DNA of 64,000 nt. It comes from Helicobacter pylori Shi112 (GTDB lineage: Bacteria > Campylobacterota > Campylobacteria > Campylobacterales > Helicobacteraceae). Under the pieces are notes generated by a model. The model made no database searches. It was not told the origin of the DNA and worked only from the letters and a program-made list of their open reading frames with translations. Shown piece by piece: positions 60,297-64,000 of this stretch. The position numbers and the translations under genes are program-made. Numbering within the stretch: position 1 is the stretch's first letter; each line of letters starts with the position of its first letter. The stretch spans positions 62,001-126,000 of the forward strand of contig NC_017741.1 in NCBI RefSeq assembly GCF_000277405.1. Reading direction: 5' to 3'.

Positions 60297-60428
60297 TTGT
60301 ATAGGCGGTTATTGTTGAATTTGTTTTGTATGGTATTTTTACAAGCGTGTTTGAAGCCTATGAGCGACCCTAAAGCTGAGAAAGTGGATTCGCAAGTGCA
60401 ATGCGGGTTTGGCTCAAAAGATTGCTAA
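60297..60428 (+). CDS. 43-residue lipoprotein
   Basis: A very short gene between ppsA and thrS (HP0122 position). Translation from TTG at 60297, with AAAGGGTGG just upstream, gives Met-Tyr-Arg-Arg followed by a hydrophobic stretch and the lipobox LQAC with Cys18. The mature peptide of 26 residues is polar (KPMSDPKAEKVDSQVQ) and carries two more Cys near the end (CGFGSKDC). The basic start, hydrophobic core and lipobox are convincing for an exported lipoprotein. Function unknown. It is 41 bp ahead of thrS. Confidence 0.7.
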   Translation: MYRRLLLNLFCMVFLQACLKPMSDPKAEKVDSQVQCGFGSKDC

Positions 60429-60469
60429 ATTTTAAGGTTTATAAGAAAGGAAATATTAAGTTTTAAAGA

Positions 60470-62308
60470 ATGAGTGCGGAACTGATTGCTGTTTATAAAG
60501 ACGAGCAAATAATAGATTTAGAGAGCGCGAAAGTCTTAGGGCTGAGCGATGGGGTTAAAGCGTTAAACGGGACAGAGCCGATATATTTTGATGATTCGCC
60601 TTTGGCTTTAGAAGTGATCAGGCATTCATGTGCGCATTTGCTTGCGCAAAGCTTGAAAGCCCTTTATCCGGACGCGAAATTTTTTGTAGGCCCTGTGGTA
60701 GAAGAGGGGTTTTATTACGATTTTAAAACCGCTTCAAAAATCAGCGAAGAGGATTTGCCTAAAATTGAAGCGAAAATGAAAGAATTTGCGAAATTAAAGC
60801 TCACTATCACTAAAGAGGTTTTAACCAGAGAGCAAGCCTTGGAGCGTTTTAAGGGCGATGAATTAAAGCATGCGGTCATGAGTAAAATCAGTGGCGATGT
60901 ATTTGGCGTGTACCAACAAGGCGAGTTTGAAGATTTGTGTAAGGGACCGCATCTCCCAAACACTCGTTTTTTAAACCATTTCAAGCTCACTAAACTGGCT
61001 GGGGCTTATTTGGGCGGCGATGAAAACAATGAAATGCTCATTAGAATCTATGGCATCGCTTTTGCCACCAAAGAGGGCTTAAAAGACTATCTTTTCCAAA
61101 TGGAAGAAGCGAAAAAACGAGATCACAGAAAGCTAGGCGTGGAGCTAGGGCTTTTTAGTTTTGATGATGAGATAGGGGCGGGCTTACCCTTATGGCTACC
61201 TAAAGGGGCAAGACTCAGAAAACGCATTGAAGATTTATTGAGTAAGGCGTTACTTTTAAGAGGTTATGAGCCGGTTAAAGGCCCTGAGATTTTAAAGAGC
61301 GATGTGTGGAAAATCAGCGGGCATTATGACAACTATAAAGAAAACATGTATTTCACCACGATTGATGAGCAAGAATACGGCATAAAGCCTATGAACTGCG
61401 TGGGGCATATTAAAGTCTATCAAAGCGCTTTGCACAGCTACAGGGATTTGCCCTTAAGGTTTTATGAATACGGCGTGGTGCATCGGCACGAAAAAAGCGG
61501 CGTGTTGCATGGGCTTTTAAGGGTGAGAGAATTTACCCAAGATGATGCGCATATTTTTTGCTCTTTTGAACAGATCCAAAGCGAAGTGAGCGCGATTTTA
61601 GATTTTACGCATAAGATCATGCAAGCGTTTGATTTTAGCTATGAAATGGAATTATCCACAAGGCCGGCTAAATCTATAGGCGATGATAAAGTGTGGGAAA
61701 AGGCCACTAACGCTTTAAAAGAAGCCCTAAAAGAACACCGCATTGATTATAAGATTGATGAAGGGGGAGGGGCTTTCTATGGGCCTAAGATTGACATTAA
61801 AATCACTGACGCTTTAAAGCGTAAATGGCAGTGCGGCACGATTCAAGTGGATATGAATTTGCCTGAACGCTTCAAGCTCGCTTTCACTAATGAGCATAAT
61901 CACGCTGAACAGCCGGTGATGATCCACAGAGCGATTTTAGGCTCGTTTGAAAGGTTTATTGCGATTTTGAGCGAACATTTTGGGGGGAATTTCCCTTTCT
62001 TTGTCGCGCCCACTCAAATCGCTCTCATTCCTATTAATGAAGAGCATCGTGCTTTTGCTTTGAAATTAAAAGAGGAACTAAAAAAGCGCGATATTTTTGT
62101 AGAAGTGTTAGATAAAAACGACAGCTTGAATAAAAAGGTGCGATTAGCCGAAAAGCAAAAAATCCCTATGATTTTAGTGTTAGGGAATGAAGAAGTGGGA
62201 ACAGAAATTTTATCCATTAGAGACAGAGAAAAACAAGCTCAATATAAAATGCCCTTAAAGGAGTTTTTAAACATGGTTGAATCTAAGATGCAAGAGGTTA
62301 GTTTTTGA
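60470..62308 (+). CDS. thrS: Threonyl-tRNA synthetase
   Basis: A class II aminoacyl-tRNA synthetase of 612 residues. It has a shortened N-terminal TGS-like region, the editing (SAD) domain with [16 protein letters not shown], the catalytic core with [11 protein letters not shown] and [24 protein letters not shown], motif 3 near [11 protein letters not shown], and the C-terminal anticodon-binding domain. The zinc ligands Cys and His of the core are present. The first ~30 residues are shorter than in E. coli ThrS. The stop overlaps the TTG start of infC by four bases. Confidence 0.97.
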   Translation: MSAELIAVYKDEQIIDLESAKVLGLSDGVKALNGTEPIYFDDSPLALEVIRHSCAHLLAQSLKALYPDAKFFVGPVVEEGFYYDFKTASKISEEDLPKIEAKMKEFAKLKLTITKEVLTREQALERFKGDELKHAVMSKISGDVFGVYQQGEFEDLCKGPHLPNTRFLNHFKLTKLAGAYLGGDENNEMLIRIYGIAFATKEGLKDYLFQMEEAKKRDHRKLGVELGLFSFDDEIGAGLPLWLPKGARLRKRIEDLLSKALLLRGYEPVKGPEILKSDVWKISGHYDNYKENMYFTTIDEQEYGIKPMNCVGHIKVYQSALHSYRDLPLRFYEYGVVHRHEKSGVLHGLLRVREFTQDDAHIFCSFEQIQSEVSAILDFTHKIMQAFDFSYEMELSTRPAKSIGDDKVWEKATNALKEALKEHRIDYKIDEGGGAFYGPKIDIKITDALKRKWQCGTIQVDMNLPERFKLAFTNEHNHAEQPVMIHRAILGSFERFIAILSEHFGGNFPFFVAPTQIALIPINEEHRAFALKLKEELKKRDIFVEVLDKNDSLNKKVRLAEKQKIPMILVLGNEEVGTEILSIRDREKQAQYKMPLKEFLNMVESKMQEVSF

Positions 62309-62916
62309 GTAGAAACGAAGTGTTGTTAAACGGAGATATTAATTTTAAAGAAGTGCGTTGCGTGGGCGATAATGGCGAAGTGTATGGGATCATTTCTTCC
62401 AAAGAAGCGCTCAATATCGCTCAAAATTTAGGTTTGGATTTGGTTTTGATTTCAGCGAGCGCGAAACCTCCCGTGTGTAAGGTGATGGATTATAATAAAT
62501 TCCGCTACCAAAATGAAAAGAAAATCAAGGAAGCCAAGAAAAAGCAAAAGCAAATTGAAATCAAAGAGATCAAGCTTTCCACTCAAATCGCGCAAAACGA
62601 TATTAACTACAAAGTCAAGCATGCGAGAGAATTTATTGAATCCAATAAGCATGTCAAATTCAAAGTGGTTTTAAAGGGTAGGGAGAGCCAAAACTCAAAA
62701 GCCGGGCTTGATGTGCTTTTTAGAGTCCAAACGATGATGCAAGATTTAGCCAACCCTGAAAAAGAGCCAAAAACCGAGGGGCGTTTTGTTTCATGGATGT
62801 TTGTGCCTAAGGCTAAAGAAACCCCCAAAAACGAAAAGAAAACCAAAGAAAATAACCCGCCTTTTAATCGTATTAACCTTATGAAAGGAGAAAATCATGC
62901 CAAAAATGAAGACTAA
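62305..62916 (+). CDS. infC: Translation initiation factor IF-3
   Basis: IF-3 keeps ribosomal subunits apart and checks start codons. The 203-residue protein starts on TTG at 62305 inside the end of thrS. A rare start codon is the norm for infC and supports self-regulation, as in other bacteria. Domains: N-terminal ([18 protein letters not shown]), Lys-rich linker, and C-terminal ([20 protein letters not shown]). The Lys/Asn-rich tail past residue 175 is longer than in E. coli. The end overlaps rpmI by 20 bases. Confidence 0.97.
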
Positions 62917-63091
62917 TCGCGGCGCGTCTAAGCGTTTCAAAGTTAAAAAAAACTTGATTAAGCGTGGCAGTGCTTTTAAAAGCCATATTTTGACTAAAAA
63001 AAGCCCCAAGCGTAAAGCCAATCTAAACGCGCCAAAACATGTGCATCACACTAACGCGCATTCTGTCATGTCGTTGCTTTGCAGGGCTTAA
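62897..63091 (+). CDS. rpmI: 50S ribosomal protein L35
   Basis: A 64-residue basic ribosomal protein opening [15 protein letters not shown] and containing [11 protein letters not shown], as in L35. A GGAG site for its ATG at 62897 lies within the end of infC. It is part of the thrS-infC-rpmI-rplT group. Confidence 0.97.
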
Positions 63092-63185
63092 GAATGCTAA
63101 TTAGAAAGTGGAGTTAATCCCCTTGTTTAAGGGAAAGTCGTTGTAAAAACGCACCTAAAAATATTTTAAAAAGAAAGGTAAAGAA

Positions 63186-63536
63186 ATGAGAGTTAAAACA
63201 GGCGTTGTGCGCAGAAGACGCCATAAAAAAGTCTTAAAACTCGCTAGAGGGTTTTATAGTGGCAGAAGAAAGCATTTTAGAAAGGCTAAAGAACAGCTTG
63301 AAAGAAGCATGTATTACGCCTTTAGGGATCGCAAACAAAAGAAAAGAGAATTCAGGAGTTTATGGGTGGTAAGAATCAATGCGGCTTGCAGAATGCACAA
63401 TACAAGCTATTCGCGCTTCATGCATGCCCTAAAAGTGGCTGGCGTGGAGTTAGACCGCAAGGTTTTAGCAGACATGGCGATGAATGACATGCAAGCCTTT
63501 GAGAGCGTGTTAGAGAGCGTGAAAGAGCATCTTTAA
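63186..63536 (+). CDS. rplT: 50S ribosomal protein L20
   Basis: L20 binds 23S RNA early in assembly and represses its own operon in several bacteria. It has 116 residues. The N-terminal [18 protein letters not shown] and the [22 protein letters not shown] segment are diagnostic. The gap after rpmI (94 bp) holds a small CCCTT/AAGGG hairpin (about 63120-63134) that could be part of a leader. AAAGG precedes the ATG. Confidence 0.98.
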   Translation: MRVKTGVVRRRRHKKVLKLARGFYSGRRKHFRKAKEQLERSMYYAFRDRKQKKREFRSLWVVRINAACRMHNTSYSRFMHALKVAGVELDRKVLADMAMNDMQAFESVLESVKEHL

Positions 63537-63585
63537 TCTCTATTGGCTGTTAGGTTTTAGTTTTAGCCTAAAAAAAGGTGAGAGG

Positions 63586-63617
63586 ATTTAGGACTTTTTA
63601 CTAAAAAGTTCCTAAAA
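63586..63617 (+). terminator. Hairpin terminator after rplT
   Basis: ATTTAGGACTTTTT pairs with AAAAAGTTCCTAAAAT around loop ACT with one bulged base. TGATTTTTG follows. Confidence 0.5.
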
Positions 63618-63684
63618 TTGATTTTTGTTTCAATTTATTCTCATTCAATCGCTATATTTAATCAAAAAGAAAGCAATTTTATAG

Positions 63685-63690
63685 TAGAAT
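63685..63690 (+). promoter_or_regulatory. -10 box of horB
   Basis: TAGAAT about 47 bp before the ATG at 63737; GGAAGGAA is the ribosome site. Confidence 0.4.
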
Positions 63691-63736
63691 GTAGCATTTA
63701 GAACTCAAGTAGAGAAAATGTAGAAGGAAGGAATAC

Positions 63737-64000
63737 ATGAAGAAATCTGTTATAGTAGGTGCTATCTCTCTAGCGATGACGAGCTTATTGTCAGCAGAGA
63801 CCCCTAAGCAAGAAAAAGCTATTAAGACTAGCCCTACCAAAAAAGGTGAAAGAAATGCTGCTTTTATAGGGATTGATTACCAGTTGGGTATGCTTAGCAC
63901 TACCGCTCAAAATTGTTCCCATGGGAATTGCAATGGTAATCAAAGTGGGGCTTATGGCTCTAACACGCCTAACATGCCTACAGCGTCAAACCCAACAGGA
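63737..64000 (+). CDS. horB: Hor-family outer membrane protein, 5' part (HorB-like)
   Basis: The first 88 codons of an outer membrane protein gene that runs off the window. A signal peptide (MKKSVIVGAISLAMTSLLSA) is followed by ETPKQEK and the family element ERNAAFIGIDYQLGM, close to the start of Hop/Hor barrels. A Cys pair (CSHGNC) marks the first loop. It corresponds to HP0127 in 26695 order, reported as involved in gastric epithelial adherence. The barrel and C-terminus cannot be checked here. Confidence 0.8.
   Translation, partial: MKKSVIVGAISLAMTSLLSAETPKQEKAIKTSPTKKGERNAAFIGIDYQLGMLSTTAQNCSHGNCNGNQSGAYGSNTPNMPTASNPTG

Overview
The window is a contiguous piece of a Helicobacter pylori chromosome. 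The urease cluster ureAB-ureIEFGH, the three adjacent chemoreceptor genes tlpC/tlpA/tlpB, a phase-variable alpha-1,2-fucosyltransferase, flaB, Hor-family outer membrane proteins, TATAAT-type promoters with poor -35 boxes and low GC all point to it. Gene order follows what I remember of strain 26695 from HP0066 to HP0127. Names below rest on protein motifs and that remembered order, not on a database search.

Layout. 1-2.3 kb: an FtsK/SpoIIIE-like ATPase gene interrupted by one in-frame TGA. 2.4-8.4 kb (minus strand): urease structural genes ureA-ureB, then the urea channel and nickel-insertion genes ureI-E-F-G-H. 8.5-12 kb: tRNA-Val, lspA, glmM, rpsT, prfA. 12.3-15.5 kb: an outer membrane protein, a 586-residue exported low-complexity protein and a repeat-rich intergenic stretch. 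15.5-25.6 kb (minus strand): tlpC, rpsI-rplM, a small membrane protein, mqo, an NlpC/P60 lipoprotein, rpoD, fabD-mtnN. 25.7-28.6 kb: tRNA-Ser, a GATC-type restriction-modification pair and futC. 28.6-36.2 kb: hypothetical genes, a 2-hydroxyacid dehydrogenase, a lipoprotein, thrC, tlpA and queH. 36.3-44.2 kb: an outer membrane protein, an LPS glycosyltransferase with tlpB, a 5'-nucleotidase-family protein and the cysK-metB-luxS transsulfuration operon. 44.3-53 kb: a broken McrB-N-like gene, hrcA-grpE-dnaK, an aldolase-like protein, a small duplicated-motif protein, a flagellin-glycosylation factor and flaB. 53-64 kb: topA, a radical SAM gene, a tandem-repeat DUF874-type protein, ppsA, a 43-residue lipoprotein, thrS-infC-rpmI-rplT and the start of horB.

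How the genes fit together. Acid survival (UreI feeds urea to cytosolic urease; UreE/F/G/H load nickel), taxis (TlpA/B/C), flagellar filament (FlaB and its glycosylation factor), surface variation (FutC, the TlpB-linked glycosyltransferase, Hor proteins) and sulfur/AI-2 metabolism (LuxS-MetB-CysK) are interleaved with core translation, transcription and chaperone genes.

Most unusual signals. (1) Two co-oriented copies of an approximately 200-bp intergenic repeat encode the remnant of one small protein; each sits just 3' of a gene for an exported Met/Tyr/Gly-rich protein. (2) Homopolymer switches lie in futC and ahead of tlpB. (3) A CIRCE-like palindrome sits on the hrcA promoter. (4) 100-bp nearly identical blocks are shared by three chemoreceptor genes in opposite orientations. 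(5) A strong unexplained hairpin lies ahead of the restriction-modification pair. (6) Two genes are broken. I found no CRISPR array, complete insertion sequence, prophage or rRNA operon.
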